Below, piece after piece: positions 41,954 through 51,200 of a DNA stretch of 64,000 nucleotides; position 1 is the first letter of the stretch, and each line of letters starts with the position of its first letter. The notes under the pieces are model-generated. The model was not told the DNA's origin and made no database searches. It saw only the letters and a program-made list of their open reading frames with translations. Both the position numbers and the translations under genes were made by a program. Source of the stretch: Bin5 sp022827195 (GTDB taxonomy: Bacteria > Chloroflexota > Anaerolineae > Caldilineales > Caldilineaceae); NCBI GenBank assembly GCA_965208275.1, contig OZ242331.1, positions 186,001 to 250,000 on the forward strand, read 5' to 3'.

Positions 41954-43339
41954 ATGACCAGCAAGAGAATGAGCCGCCGCAGTTTTTTGCAGCTGACGGC
42001 AGCGGGGACCGCAGGCGCCTTCTTCGCGGCCTGTGCAGCGCCGCCGGCAGCCGAGCCCGCCGCCGAAGAGGGCGGGGAAATGATGGCCGAGGAGGCCACA
42101 GAGCTGCGGTTGTCGCACTGGTGGGGCGAGCAGCATAACCACTGGCTGCCAATCGTTGAGGAAAAGGCTAACGTAAAGGTTGCGCAGGAGATCTATCCTT
42201 GGGGCGAGTATCTGACCAAGGTACTTACCCAGGTAGCGGGCGGCGTAGCGCCGGATATCATTCAGCTTGACCAGAGCCACAATGCCGACTTCTTCCCCAA
42301 GAATATCTTTGTGCCCTTTAACGACTACCTGGCGGGCTCCGGCCTTGACATGAGCAAGTGGAACGTCGACCCCGCGCTGGAGCTCGGCTACAATGGGGAC
42401 ATCCTGGCGCTGAGCCTCTTCACGATGCAGGGTCGCTCGGTCTATCTAAACCTGGACCTCGTGCGAGCGGCGGGCTATCCCGAAGAGGAGTTGCCCCTGT
42501 ACGGCAGGGACAACTATGACACCTGGCACTGGGATGACTTTGTCGAGTTTCTCCAAGCAGTCACAATACAGGCGTCGGACGGCACGTACGAACAGTACGG
42601 CTACGCCGGCGCGATCAGAGACGCACACAGTCTCGCTTATCAGATGGCCAGCTACGACGCTGACCTGGTCGACGATCCGTGGACCTTCGCCGAAACCGAG
42701 GCCTTACTAGACTCGGAGGATGCGATTGCGGCTGCACACGATCTGATCGATCTGACGATCGTGCACGGGGTGGCGCCGACAATCGAAGCTCAGCAGGGCA
42801 TCGAGGGCGGCCTGTTCAGGGCGGGAATCGCCGCGGCGACGATCAGCTGGACGAACCAGTCGTTGCTGGCGGCCGAGCTGCCGTTTGAGCTTGGTTTCAT
42901 GCACTTGCCCTTCACGGGGCGTCGCGTGCATGGCATAGGCGCCAACCACTGGAGTGTCAACACGGCGTCGGACAACATTCCGCACGCGCAGGAGGCGGCG
43001 CTGATCCAGACGACCGACTACGAGGTCGGGCAGGCGCTGGTGGACCTGGCGGCTACGATATCGGCCTATGATCCTGCTTACTACCTGGACACGCTGCCCG
43101 AAGGTGATCTGGGCGTAATAACGCGCATCATGTTGTCGCGTCTCGCCGGCATGTCCGATTGTGACTACTGCACCGAGGACGTGAACATGTTCAACCGGGC
43201 CGGGTTCGGCCGCAAGGGGCGCTTCCTGCAGGACACGGTGCGCGCCGAGATGGAAAAGGCGCTGATCGGCGAGAAGAGCGTCGAGCAGGCGATGCAGGAT
43301 GCGGACGCGGCGATCGACGAGGAGATCGCGCGCGAGTAG
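41954..43339 (+). CDS. Sugar ABC transporter substrate-binding lipoprotein (copy 1)
   Basis: 461 aa. GGAGGAG precedes ATG 41954. Twin-arginine plus lipobox signal: SRRSFLQLTAAGT ... FFAACAAPPA. The mature protein starts ELRLSHWWGEQHNHWLPIVE and has TQVAGGVAPDIIQLDQSH and EGGLFRAGIAAATISWTNQS. A C-terminal DCDYCTEDVNMFNRAGFGRKG contains a C-x2-C pair. It is closely similar to the binding protein at 45676, which shares these blocks. It is the first gene of a long plus-strand operon (permeases, second binding protein, sulfatase, PHP protein). Confidence 0.92.
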   Translation: MTSKRMSRRSFLQLTAAGTAGAFFAACAAPPAAEPAAEEGGEMMAEEATELRLSHWWGEQHNHWLPIVEEKANVKVAQEIYPWGEYLTKVLTQVAGGVAPDIIQLDQSHNADFFPKNIFVPFNDYLAGSGLDMSKWNVDPALELGYNGDILALSLFTMQGRSVYLNLDLVRAAGYPEEELPLYGRDNYDTWHWDDFVEFLQAVTIQASDGTYEQYGYAGAIRDAHSLAYQMASYDADLVDDPWTFAETEALLDSEDAIAAAHDLIDLTIVHGVAPTIEAQQGIEGGLFRAGIAAATISWTNQSLLAAELPFELGFMHLPFTGRRVHGIGANHWSVNTASDNIPHAQEAALIQTTDYEVGQALVDLAATISAYDPAYYLDTLPEGDLGVITRIMLSRLAGMSDCDYCTEDVNMFNRAGFGRKGRFLQDTVRAEMEKALIGEKSVEQAMQDADAAIDEEIARE

Positions 43340-43409
43340 GGCGGCGAGCGCAGCAGGTCACCTGCAGCGGCCCTGGTAGAACTTAGGATATGACAGAGGG
43401 GAGCGACCG

Positions 43410-44315
43410 ATGTTCGGGAAACTGAAACTGTCTTTGCAGGCAAGAGAGACGCTCGATGCGTACATCGGCCTGCTCCCCTTTCTGCTGGGGTTCGTGATCT
43501 TTACGGCCGGGCCGCTGATCTATTCCTTTTATCTCTCGTTCACGAGCTACGATATTCTGACGCCGCCGCGCTGGCGGGGGCTTGACAACTACGACCGCAT
43601 GGCGACGGGCGACGATACCCTGTGGCAGTCGCTGCGGGTGACGGTGATCTACACAATGGTGGCGGTGCCGGTGCAGGTGGTTGTCGGCTACGGCATGGCG
43701 TTGATGCTGAATCTGAAGGTCAAGGGTTTGTCGTTCTGGCGCACGGCCTTCTACATGCCGGCGGTTGTGCCGGCGATGGCGGTCGCCTACGTTTTTTCGT
43801 GGATGCTGCAGTCGGACGTCGGGCTGCTGAACCAGACGCTGCGGTCGATCGGGATACCGGGGCCGAAGTGGTTCGGCGATCCGAACTGGGTGCTGGCGGC
43901 TTTTATCCTGATGTCGGCGTGGGCGGTCGGCGGTACGCTGCTGCTCTACCTGGCCGCGCTGCAGGGCGTGCCGACCGAGCTTTACGACGCGGCAAAGGTT
44001 GACGGCGCCAATGCGTGGGGCCGTTTTCTGAATGTGACGCTGCCGATGACCTCGCCGGTTATCTTTTTTGTCTTCCTGACCGGCATGATTGGGACGTTCC
44101 AGGTCTTTACGGTCGCGTTTGTGACGACGAACGGGGGGCCGGGCGAGGCGAGTCTGTTCTATCTGCTCTACCTGTACCGCACCGGCTGGGAGTACCTGGA
44201 CATGGGATATGCGGCGGCGATGGCGTGGCTGCTGTTTGTGATACTGCTGGTTATCACGATGCTTTCGCTGCGGCTTTCGCAGGCGACCGTTTTTTACGAG
44301 GGCGCGCAGGAGTAG
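43410..44315 (+). CDS. Sugar ABC transporter permease, MalF/UgpA type
   Basis: 301 aa, six helices. It begins with LSLQARETLDAYIGLLPFLL and has the EAA loop PTELYDAAKVDGANAWGRFL with TLPMTSPVIFFVFLTGMIG. SD-like GAGGGGAGC lies before ATG 43410. It forms a heterodimeric channel with the next gene (3-nt gap). As in the other sugar operon, no ATPase is encoded here. Confidence 0.92.
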   Translation: MFGKLKLSLQARETLDAYIGLLPFLLGFVIFTAGPLIYSFYLSFTSYDILTPPRWRGLDNYDRMATGDDTLWQSLRVTVIYTMVAVPVQVVVGYGMALMLNLKVKGLSFWRTAFYMPAVVPAMAVAYVFSWMLQSDVGLLNQTLRSIGIPGPKWFGDPNWVLAAFILMSAWAVGGTLLLYLAALQGVPTELYDAAKVDGANAWGRFLNVTLPMTSPVIFFVFLTGMIGTFQVFTVAFVTTNGGPGEASLFYLLYLYRTGWEYLDMGYAAAMAWLLFVILLVITMLSLRLSQATVFYEGAQE

Positions 44316-44318
44316 AAG

Positions 44319-45260
44319 ATGGCGGATCCGGGAAGTTCGCAGGTTGGGGGGGCGCTGGCACAGCCGCCGACCGGGCTGGGCGGCGATTGGGCGCAGCGCT
44401 GGCGGATGGGTAAGCGAATCGTGGGCAGGGCGCTGCTGTATTTGGCGCTGGCCGGGCTGACGATCATCCTGGTGGCGCCGCTGGTGTGGATGGTGAGCGC
44501 GTCGTTCAAGCCGGAGGGGTATGTTTTCGAGTATCCACCGCGGCTGATTGCGGAGCAGGTGCAGTGGTGGAACTACGTCGAGGCGTGGAACCAGTTTCCC
44601 TTCTGGCGCTCGTTGCGCAACACGATGACGATCGTGGTCGGGGTCGAGATCGGACGGTTGGCGAGCGCATGCCTGACCGCGTATGTCTTTGCCAGGCTGC
44701 GTTTTCCGTTTCGGACGCCGCTGTTTCTCCTGGTGCTGAGCACGATGATGATCCCGTATCACGTGGTATTGATTCCGCAGTACCTGTTGTTCCGGAACCT
44801 GGGCTGGCTGGACTCATTCAAGCCGCTGATCGTGCCGCACTTTTTCGGCGGCGGCGCGTTCTTCATCTTTCTGTTGCGCCAATTCTTCATGACGATCCCG
44901 CGTGATTACGACGACGCGGCGCGCATCGACGGAGCGGGGACGTTCGCGATTTTGTGGCGGATCATCGTGCCGATGTCGAAGCCGGCGCTGGCGACGGTGG
45001 CGATCTTCACGTTCATGGGCGAGTGGAACGACTTTTTTGCGCCGTTAATCTATCTGAATTCGCAGGAGAGGTATACGCTGGCGATTGCGATCCGGCAGTG
45101 GCAGCAGGTGGCGGTGTGGGGCGCGGGCGCGTACGTGCCGCCGACGTGGAACGCGATCATGTCGATGGCGACGGTGCTGACGATTCCACCGGTCGTGCTG
45201 TTCTTTTTCACGCAGCGGTACTTCATTCAGGGCGTGGTGATCAGCGGCGTCAAGGGCTAG
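44319..45260 (+). CDS. Carbohydrate ABC transporter permease, MalG type
   Basis: 313 aa. An unusual glycine-rich cytosolic N-terminus of about 35 aa precedes the first helix (LYLALAGLTIILVAPLVWMV). The EAA loop is PRDYDDAARIDGAGTFAILW and the C-terminus YFIQGVVISGVKG is diagnostic. The start codon follows the partner stop by 3 nt. Confidence 0.92.
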   Translation: MADPGSSQVGGALAQPPTGLGGDWAQRWRMGKRIVGRALLYLALAGLTIILVAPLVWMVSASFKPEGYVFEYPPRLIAEQVQWWNYVEAWNQFPFWRSLRNTMTIVVGVEIGRLASACLTAYVFARLRFPFRTPLFLLVLSTMMIPYHVVLIPQYLLFRNLGWLDSFKPLIVPHFFGGGAFFIFLLRQFFMTIPRDYDDAARIDGAGTFAILWRIIVPMSKPALATVAIFTFMGEWNDFFAPLIYLNSQERYTLAIAIRQWQQVAVWGAGAYVPPTWNAIMSMATVLTIPPVVLFFFTQRYFIQGVVISGVKG

Positions 45261-45433
45261 GGCGCCGGGCTTGGTGAGGCGATACAGCCGGCGAAAGCGA
45301 AAAGGCGTTCATCGTAGGCCGTTTGGACCTGTCTGCCAAATGTGTGGCGATGCGGGCAGCCGAGTCGGCTACGCCAGCAGCCGTCAAAGAGTGAGGACAA
45401 ACCGGCCCGGACACATTCGGAAGGACGTACACA

Positions 45434-45652
45434 GTGGCGGACAAGCAGACGGAAGAGCGGCGAGAGCAGTTGCGAGCAGAGCTGACGAAAGCCAAGCTGG
45501 ATGCGGTCAAGGTTTTGGTCCGGAATCTAAAGTCGGACGTCCCGATTGCGCAAGTTATGGCAGCGCGGGCCATACTCGAGTTGCCGGGTGAGATATTGGA
45601 GGCGGCGGAAGAGGCAGCCGCTGAAAACTTATACGACGAGCCCTTCACTTAG
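45434..45652 (+). CDS. Small helical protein between permease and second binding protein
   Basis: 72 aa. The GTG start has GGAAGGA 8 nt upstream, a strong site. The sequence is helical and charged (QTEERREQLRAELTKAKLDA, MAARAILELPGEILEAAEEA) with no membrane segment and no known motif. It lies within the sugar operon, 24 nt before the second binding-protein gene. Small proteins of this type (a repeat-like AARAILELPG) are sometimes phage or transposase regulators, but no call is justified. Confidence 0.55.
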   Translation: MADKQTEERREQLRAELTKAKLDAVKVLVRNLKSDVPIAQVMAARAILELPGEILEAAEEAAAENLYDEPFT

Positions 45653-45675
45653 GCAAGCAAAGGAGGAGGAGAACA

Positions 45676-47076
45676 ATGAGCGCGAAAAGGAACCTTACGA
45701 GCCGTCGCGACTTCCTTCGTCTGTCGGCGCTTGGGGCGGCAGGTGTGATTGCGGCTGCCTGCGCGGCGCCTGCTGCGGCGCCGGCGGCGGAAGAAAGTAT
45801 GGAGGAGATGCCGGCGTCTGCCGAGCCCGTGGAGATCCGGTTGTCGCACTGGTGGGGCGATCAGCACAAGAAATGGCTGCCGATCGTCGAGGAGAAGAGC
45901 GGCACCGTCTTCAAGGAGGAGATCTACCCCTTCGGCGAGTATGTGACCAAGGTATTGACGCAGGTGGCCGGCGGCGTGGCGCCCGACATCATCCAGCTGG
46001 GCGGGCCGATGTACCCCGATTTCTTCCCGCGCGGCATTTTTGTGCCCTTCAACGACGTGCTGGCCGAGTCGGGCATCGACATGAGCAAGTGGTACGCCGA
46101 CCCGGTGGTGGAGCACGGGTACAAGGGCGACATCATGGGGCTGAGCCTGTTCACGCAGCAGGCGATGATGGTCTACCTGAATCTCGATCTCGTGCGCAAC
46201 GCCGGCTATGCCGAGGCGGACCTGCCGCTGTGGGGCGGTTCGAACTTCGATCAGTGGAGCTGGGACGACTTTGTCGACTTCATGAAGGCGGTCACGATCC
46301 GGAGCTCGGACGGGACGGTTGAGCAGTACGGCTACCAGTCGGCGGAGACGAGCATCAACGCCTACGGCTATCAGCTGGCGACCTACGATACCTGGTTCAT
46401 CGACGACACCGAGTACGAGGAGACGCAGTGTCTGCTGGACACGCCGGAGGCGATTTCGGCGGTGCATGATTACGTCGACCTGACGGTTGTGCACGGTGTG
46501 GCGCCGACCTTGGAGGCACAGCAGGGGATCGAGGGCGGCCTGTTCCGGGCCGGGCTGGCCGCGGCGAGCGTATCCTGGTCGAACCAGACATACCTGGCCG
46601 CGCAGCTGCCGTTCGAGCTCGGTTTCATGCACCTGCCCTGGGTCGAGCGGCGCGTGCACGGGGTCAACGCCAACCTGTGGTGCATCAACAAGGAGTCGGC
46701 GGTGATCCCGAAGGCGCAGGAGGCATCGATCGTACAGACGACCGACTACGAGGTCGGCCAGGCGCTGGTCGATTTGGCAGCGACGCTGTCGGCCTACGAT
46801 CCTGCCTATTATTTGGACAGCCTGCCCGAGGGCGACCTGGGCACTATCGTGCAGGTGATGCTGTCGCGGCTGGCGGGGATGTCCGAGTGCGACTACTGCA
46901 CCGAGGACGTCAACATCTTCAAGCGGGCGGCTTTCGGTCGCGTCGGCCGGTTTATGCAGGACAAGTTCCGGTCCGGCGTGGAGTTGGCATTTGTGGGTGA
47001 GAAAACTGTCGAAGAGGCGATGCTGGAGGCCAAGGCGGCTATCGACAAGGAGATTGAGGCTTCGGCTTCGGCATAA
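45676..47076 (+). CDS. Sugar ABC transporter substrate-binding lipoprotein (copy 2)
   Basis: 466 aa paralogue of the protein at 41954. AAAGGAGGAG precedes ATG 45676. Tat/lipobox signal SRRDFLRLSALGA ... IAAACAAPAA. Shared blocks include RLSHWWGDQH, TQVAGGVAPDIIQL, GIDMSKW, VVHGVAPTLEAQQGIEGGLF, QTTDYEVGQALVDLAAT and CDYCTEDVNIFKRA. Differences cluster in the ligand-facing parts (GGPMYPDF versus DQSHNADF; SAETSINAY versus IRDAHSLAY). It may feed a related substrate to the same permease pair. Confidence 0.92.
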   Translation: MSAKRNLTSRRDFLRLSALGAAGVIAAACAAPAAAPAAEESMEEMPASAEPVEIRLSHWWGDQHKKWLPIVEEKSGTVFKEEIYPFGEYVTKVLTQVAGGVAPDIIQLGGPMYPDFFPRGIFVPFNDVLAESGIDMSKWYADPVVEHGYKGDIMGLSLFTQQAMMVYLNLDLVRNAGYAEADLPLWGGSNFDQWSWDDFVDFMKAVTIRSSDGTVEQYGYQSAETSINAYGYQLATYDTWFIDDTEYEETQCLLDTPEAISAVHDYVDLTVVHGVAPTLEAQQGIEGGLFRAGLAAASVSWSNQTYLAAQLPFELGFMHLPWVERRVHGVNANLWCINKESAVIPKAQEASIVQTTDYEVGQALVDLAATLSAYDPAYYLDSLPEGDLGTIVQVMLSRLAGMSECDYCTEDVNIFKRAAFGRVGRFMQDKFRSGVELAFVGEKTVEEAMLEAKAAIDKEIEASASA

Positions 47077-47123
47077 GGATTGAACCGATGAAGCGTTTCT
47101 GAAGAGGCGCTCCGGCCGATTTG

Positions 47124-47143
47124 CGCGCGGGACCTCCCGCGCG
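47124..47143 (+). terminator. Hairpin after the second binding-protein gene
   Basis: CGCGCGGGA CC TCCCGCGCG is a 9-bp perfect inverted repeat, 48 nt after the stop. A second stem (CGCCCCG at 47148 with CGGGGCG at 47193) followed by TTTTTCTTTT at 47201-47210 may be a partial terminator before the sulfatase gene. Confidence 0.5.
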
Positions 47144-47235
47144 TGGCCGCCCCGACGATACAGCGGTTCGTTGGGGACGGTCAGTTAGCGGCCGGGGCGC
47201 TTTTTCTTTTCGGAAGGCAAGGAAGGAGAGCGGTC

Positions 47236-48921
47236 ATGGGCGAACAGCCGGCAGCGGGGAACGGGTCGTACCGCCCCAACATCTTTATGATCTTTTCGGA
47301 CGACACCTCGCGGCGGGACTTCGGCTGTTACGGCAACCCGGGCGTGCGGACGCCGAATCTCGACCGGCTGGCGAGCGAGGGGATGCGCTTCAACAACGTC
47401 TTCACAACTTCGCCGACCTGCGTGCCGAGCCGGGTCTCGCTCTACACTGGGCTTTATCCGATCCGCAACGGGGCGCACCCGAACTGGAGCTCGGTGAAGC
47501 CGGACATCAAGAGCCTGCCGCATTACATGACGGCGCTCGGCTACAGGGTCGTTTTGCTGGGGAAGAAGCACATCACGCCGTGGGAGAACTTTCCCTTCGA
47601 GTACTACGAAGACGAAGACGAGCCGCTGGGGCCGGGCAGCGCCCTGCAACGGCTTCTGGCGGAGCCGGGCGACAGGCCGTTCTGCATCATCATGTGCAAG
47701 TTCAGCGCGCACGTGCCCTGGCCGCACAACGACCACGGCTACGAACCGCAGGCAGAGGACATTCCGCCGCACCTGATCGACACGCCGGATACGCGCGCGA
47801 TGCGGGCGCGCTACTATTCGAAAATCACGGAGATGGACGCGGCGATCGGCCGGTGTTTGGCGCTACTGAAGGCGGAGGGCCTGGAAGAGAATACGCTGGT
47901 GATCTACACGACCGACCACGGGTCGGACTGGCCGGACGAGAAGTGGAGCCTGCACGACGGCGGGATCAACCAGCCGTTCATCGCGCGCTGGCCGGGGAAG
48001 ATCGAGCCGGGTTCGGTGAGCGAGGCGCTGGTCAGCTTCGTGGACATTCTGCCGACCTTGATCGAGACGGCGGGGGGCGAAGTCGGGGAGGTGGTTGCTG
48101 GCTGCGGCGGCGAGCCGCTGGACGGCGAGAGTTTTCTGCCGCTGCTGCTGGGCGAGGCGGATGAGCACCGCGAGGAGGTGTTTGCCAACTTCACCTGGGG
48201 CGTGATGGTGGCCTATCCGATGCGGGCGGTGCGCACGAAGACGCACAAGTATATCTGGAACATCGACTCGCATCTGCGCTACACGTGGCCAGTCGACGTG
48301 GGCTGGTGGGGGGAGAGCCAGCCGCCGCCGGCGCTGACGCCGATCGCGAGCCATGCCGCGGCGATGTGGGACTCGTGGTTCGAGGCGGCCCGGACCGACC
48401 CAGTTGCTGCAGAGAGAGTGCGGGCACTGCAGTTCAGGCCGCCGGAGGAGCTGTACGATTTAGAAGCCGACCCGTATGAGATGAACAATCTGGCGGATGA
48501 CCCGGCGCAGGCGGAGGTGCTGGAATCGCTGCGGGAGAAAGTGCGGGCGTGGATGGAGCAGCAGGGGGACGACGGCGGCTCGGCTTATCACGGGGAGGCG
48601 GGCCGCGCGCGGCGGTTCCTGGACGAGTTTTACGGACGGCAGGTGGTGGTGAATGCGCGGATGTATTACGATACGAATGAGGCGGCGACGCTGGAGCTGA
48701 TCTGTCCAGTGTGGCAGGCGGAGATCCGCTTTACGCTCGACGGCAGCGAGCCCACGCGGGCGTCGACCTTGTACAGCGGGCCGTTCTCACTTTCCCCGCC
48801 GGCCACGATCAAGGCGAAGGCGCTTTTCGACGGCGGCGAGACGCCCTTACGCGTGGTCGAGTTTCCCGATATCGATTACCTGTTCCATTACAAGTATCAT
48901 TTCAAGCCTGTTTCATGGTAG
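47236..48921 (+). CDS. Type I sulfatase with C-terminal chitobiase-like domain
   Basis: 561 aa from ATG 47236, with AAGGAAGGAGAG upstream. The catalytic formylglycine motif is CVPSR near residue 62 (SPTCVPSRVSLYTGLYP). The metal site near the N-terminus is FMIFSDDTSRRDFG, and GKKHITPWENF and YTTDHGSDW are the second metal or Lys/His sites. Residues about 494-545 (IRFTLDGSEPTRASTLYSGP) look like the small C-terminal domain seen in chitobiase and many surface hydrolases. No signal peptide is seen. It may remove sulfate from a sugar imported by the adjacent ABC system. Confidence 0.9.
   Translation: MGEQPAAGNGSYRPNIFMIFSDDTSRRDFGCYGNPGVRTPNLDRLASEGMRFNNVFTTSPTCVPSRVSLYTGLYPIRNGAHPNWSSVKPDIKSLPHYMTALGYRVVLLGKKHITPWENFPFEYYEDEDEPLGPGSALQRLLAEPGDRPFCIIMCKFSAHVPWPHNDHGYEPQAEDIPPHLIDTPDTRAMRARYYSKITEMDAAIGRCLALLKAEGLEENTLVIYTTDHGSDWPDEKWSLHDGGINQPFIARWPGKIEPGSVSEALVSFVDILPTLIETAGGEVGEVVAGCGGEPLDGESFLPLLLGEADEHREEVFANFTWGVMVAYPMRAVRTKTHKYIWNIDSHLRYTWPVDVGWWGESQPPPALTPIASHAAAMWDSWFEAARTDPVAAERVRALQFRPPEELYDLEADPYEMNNLADDPAQAEVLESLREKVRAWMEQQGDDGGSAYHGEAGRARRFLDEFYGRQVVVNARMYYDTNEAATLELICPVWQAEIRFTLDGSEPTRASTLYSGPFSLSPPATIKAKALFDGGETPLRVVEFPDIDYLFHYKYHFKPVSW
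48895..48914. repeat. Direct repeat, left copy (end of sulfatase gene)
   Basis: TATCATTTCAAGCCTGTTTC is repeated exactly at 50466-50485, with further similarity to the left (TACCTGTTCCAT). The two flank the PHP gene. Confidence 0.8.
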
Positions 48922-48929
48922 GTAAGAAT

Positions 48930-50387
48930 ATGAACCTCTACTTTGGTGAGATACACACGCATACGGGGCTCAGCGATGGGCGCGGCGAGCCGGCAGACGC
49001 GGTAGCGGTTGGCAAAGCCCATCTCGACTTCTGTGCGCTGGCCGATCACGCGCAGAGTCCCGACCTTCCGGATTTCGATGAGTGGGAGTCGGCGCGCGAT
49101 CGCTATGCGGGCTGGCGTGAAGCGGTACCGGGGGTGAAGGCCAGGTGGCACGAGGTACAGGCGCTGATGCGAGCCAACTACGAGCCTGGGCGGTTTGTTA
49201 CATTTCTAGCCCAGGAGTGGTCGTCCATGCGATGGGGTGATCACAACATCTACTATCTCAGAGACGACGAGCCGCTTCGCTTTGCCAGCTCCCTGTCTGA
49301 GCTATACGCCGCTGTGGAGGGCGTGGAGGCGATGGTAATCCCTCACCACACCGCCTACCCGCTGCATCACCGGGGCGTGGACTGGGCGGAATTTGACAGC
49401 GCCAAAGGGCCGGTGATGGAGATCTTTTCGCGACACGGCTCTTCCGAGACGGAGCAGGGCCCGTTTCCTTACAGCGGCAGTGCGATGGGACCCCGCTGCG
49501 CCGCTGGAACGGCGCAGCGCGCGCTCGAACTCGGGCACATTGTTGGCTTCATCGCTTCCAGCGACGGCCACGACAGCTTTCCCGGCAGTTACAACTCCGG
49601 TTTGGCCGCCGTCTACGCGCCTGCATTGGACCGGGAATCACTGTGGGACGCGTTGTGGCAGCGCCGGACCTACGCGGTGACGGGAGACCGTATCCGCTTG
49701 GATTTTGGGCTGAACGGGCGGCCGATGGGTCGCGTGATCTCCGTTGGCGACGGGCAACCGCGACGGATAGAGATCGGGGTCGATGGCTGGGACTGCCTTG
49801 ACAGGGTGGAGATCATCAAGAACGGCCGTGTTGTCAAGCGCTGGGCCGGTTTCGACCTGGAGAGGGGCGGGGGCGCCGGTCGATTCAAGGTGGGTGTGGA
49901 GTGGGGATACCACGCGTTTCCCGAGGAGAGGAAGTGGAGTTTTTCGGTGGAGACGAGCGGGGGAACGAAGGTGGGATACCAGACCTGCTTCCAGCCGCCC
50001 GGTTTTCATCAGGTGCGTTACAGCGGGCCGCGAAGGCTCGATATCAGTTCCACGACGGGCGGCAAGCCCGGCGGCGCGCTTCCTCAGCGGGTTGATTTGG
50101 ATGTCGTGGGAACCTTGGAGACCGAGGTGGCCATTCGAAACGACGGCGAATGGGTGTTGCAAGCCTCTGTCGGCGAGCTTCTGGGTGAAAGCATGGTGTC
50201 CATGCCTTTTGGCGTTTATGGGGGCGCGTTCTATCTCTCGCGGGCCGTAGCAGAAGCGCATTTTCGGGCTGAACTGGAGTGGCAGGACACGAAGTTCGAG
50301 AGGCAGAGGGACTACTACTACGTGCGGGTCTTTCAGAGAAACGGACAGGCGGCCTGGTCTTCGCCGATCTGGGTAGAGCGGGCATAG
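48930..50387 (+). CDS. PHP-domain-like phosphoesterase (DUF3604-like)
   Basis: 485 aa from ATG 48930 (an ATG 15 nt earlier overlaps the sulfatase stop). The N-terminal PHP motif is LYFGEIHTHTGLSDGRG (residues 3-19), then FCALADHAQSP. Later metal ligands are VIPHHTAYPLHH and FIASSDGHDS. The C-terminal half is beta-rich with a DCLDRVEIIKNGRVVKRW block. DUF3604 members are secreted or cytosolic hydrolases of uncertain substrate, often beside sulfatases and sugar catabolism. This copy is flanked by direct repeats that include the end of the sulfatase, which suggests insertion by recombination. Confidence 0.85.
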   Translation: MNLYFGEIHTHTGLSDGRGEPADAVAVGKAHLDFCALADHAQSPDLPDFDEWESARDRYAGWREAVPGVKARWHEVQALMRANYEPGRFVTFLAQEWSSMRWGDHNIYYLRDDEPLRFASSLSELYAAVEGVEAMVIPHHTAYPLHHRGVDWAEFDSAKGPVMEIFSRHGSSETEQGPFPYSGSAMGPRCAAGTAQRALELGHIVGFIASSDGHDSFPGSYNSGLAAVYAPALDRESLWDALWQRRTYAVTGDRIRLDFGLNGRPMGRVISVGDGQPRRIEIGVDGWDCLDRVEIIKNGRVVKRWAGFDLERGGGAGRFKVGVEWGYHAFPEERKWSFSVETSGGTKVGYQTCFQPPGFHQVRYSGPRRLDISSTTGGKPGGALPQRVDLDVVGTLETEVAIRNDGEWVLQASVGELLGESMVSMPFGVYGGAFYLSRAVAEAHFRAELEWQDTKFERQRDYYYVRVFQRNGQAAWSSPIWVERA

Positions 50388-50436
50388 TGCGGTGTTCGCC
50401 CTGTGGCGTTCAGCGCCTTTTCCACTACAGGTTGGC

Positions 50437-50531
50437 CCGGCTCTCGACTACCTGTTCCATAAAAATATCATTTCAAGCCTGTTTCGTGGTGAGAAACTCT
50501 ATTTTCAGTTTTTGGTTTCTAGTTTTTGGTG
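50437..50531. repeat. Remnant of a sulfatase 3' end plus dispersed repeat copy d
   Basis: CTCGACTACCTGTTCCATAA and TATCATTTCAAGCCTGTTTC match the last 50 bp of the sulfatase gene at 48870-48914 with few changes. ATTTTCAGTTTTTGGTTTCT at 50501 is a TTTTTGG-type dispersed repeat. No gene is seen in 50388-50660. Confidence 0.6.
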
Positions 50532-50666
50532 TGACGGTATCGGTGGTATTGCGGGAGGAAGCGGCTGACTTGAGGGAGATGCTGTTTTCTTGCGGAGCAC
50601 TCAGAGAAGAACAGAGGCGCGGGTCTAGGTCCCACGCCACCTGGTTGAGAGATATCTGAATGTACT

Positions 50667-50849
50667 CTAGGGAACGATTATGGAGATGATGGAGGCAATG
50701 ACCCCTGCGCCGGCGACGCTTACGGCGATGAACCACTTCAGACTTCGGAGCTCGGAACGCAGTTCAGCGATATCGGCTTTCGTGGCCAGGTGAACGTACG
50801 CCCCTTCCAGTCTGGCCAATCGTTCTCCGTGTTCTGTTGAGGCAGTCAT
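50667..50849 (-). CDS. Small coiled-coil protein with C-terminal membrane anchor
   Basis: 60 aa. GGGGGCAG precedes ATG 50849. The N-terminal amphipathic part (ERLARLEGAYVHLATKADIA) is a short coiled coil and the C-terminus FIAVSVAGAGVIASIISIIV is a membrane helix. It shares the LATKxDIxxLR pattern with the gene at 55320; both are single, minus-strand, tail-anchored proteins. The family is small and widespread but without an assigned function. Confidence 0.7.
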   Translation of the reverse strand: MTASTEHGERLARLEGAYVHLATKADIAELRSELRSLKWFIAVSVAGAGVIASIISIIVP

Positions 50850-51200
50850 AGCTGCCCCCCTCTCTCTCCGTATTCCATCTCGCTTTCACTTGTTCGGCGT
50901 TTCATGAATCGCAACCTCTTGTTGGGGGATTTGTGCGAAAGGCCCGGACCCTTGTTATTCTGAGCCGGATGAGACAATTGTACTGGACTTGCCGGGTCGG
51001 GCAAAGCGGAACTTTTGCAGAGTCAGGCCATTTTTTCCCATACAATGTCAAGGTCATCACTTCGCGAATGGGGACCCGTTCGGATCTATTGGCGAAAGGT
51101 GTTGATGCTGCAATGAGGAAGGGCGGTCGGTTGAACGGCTGATCAGCCGAACAGCATTGGTCAGTGGAGCGTGTGCAGTTCAAGGGAGGGTGGGGAAGCG
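50850..51200. other. Intergenic leader of the SDR-dehydrogenase cluster
   Basis: No gene supported. A perfect 14-bp palindrome lies at 51136-51149. An open frame at 50933-51142 has no ribosome site and no recognised similarity. Confidence 0.4.
51136..51149. promoter_or_regulatory. Perfect 14-bp palindrome, candidate operator
   Basis: CGGCTGATCAGCCG is self-complementary and lies 52 nt before the SDR start codon. It may be an operator for the catabolic cluster or a small hairpin; no U-run follows. Confidence 0.4.

Noticed and set aside
50933..51142. 69-aa open frame before the SDR gene
   Set aside because: No ribosome site or similarity, and it ends within the palindrome; treated as leader.
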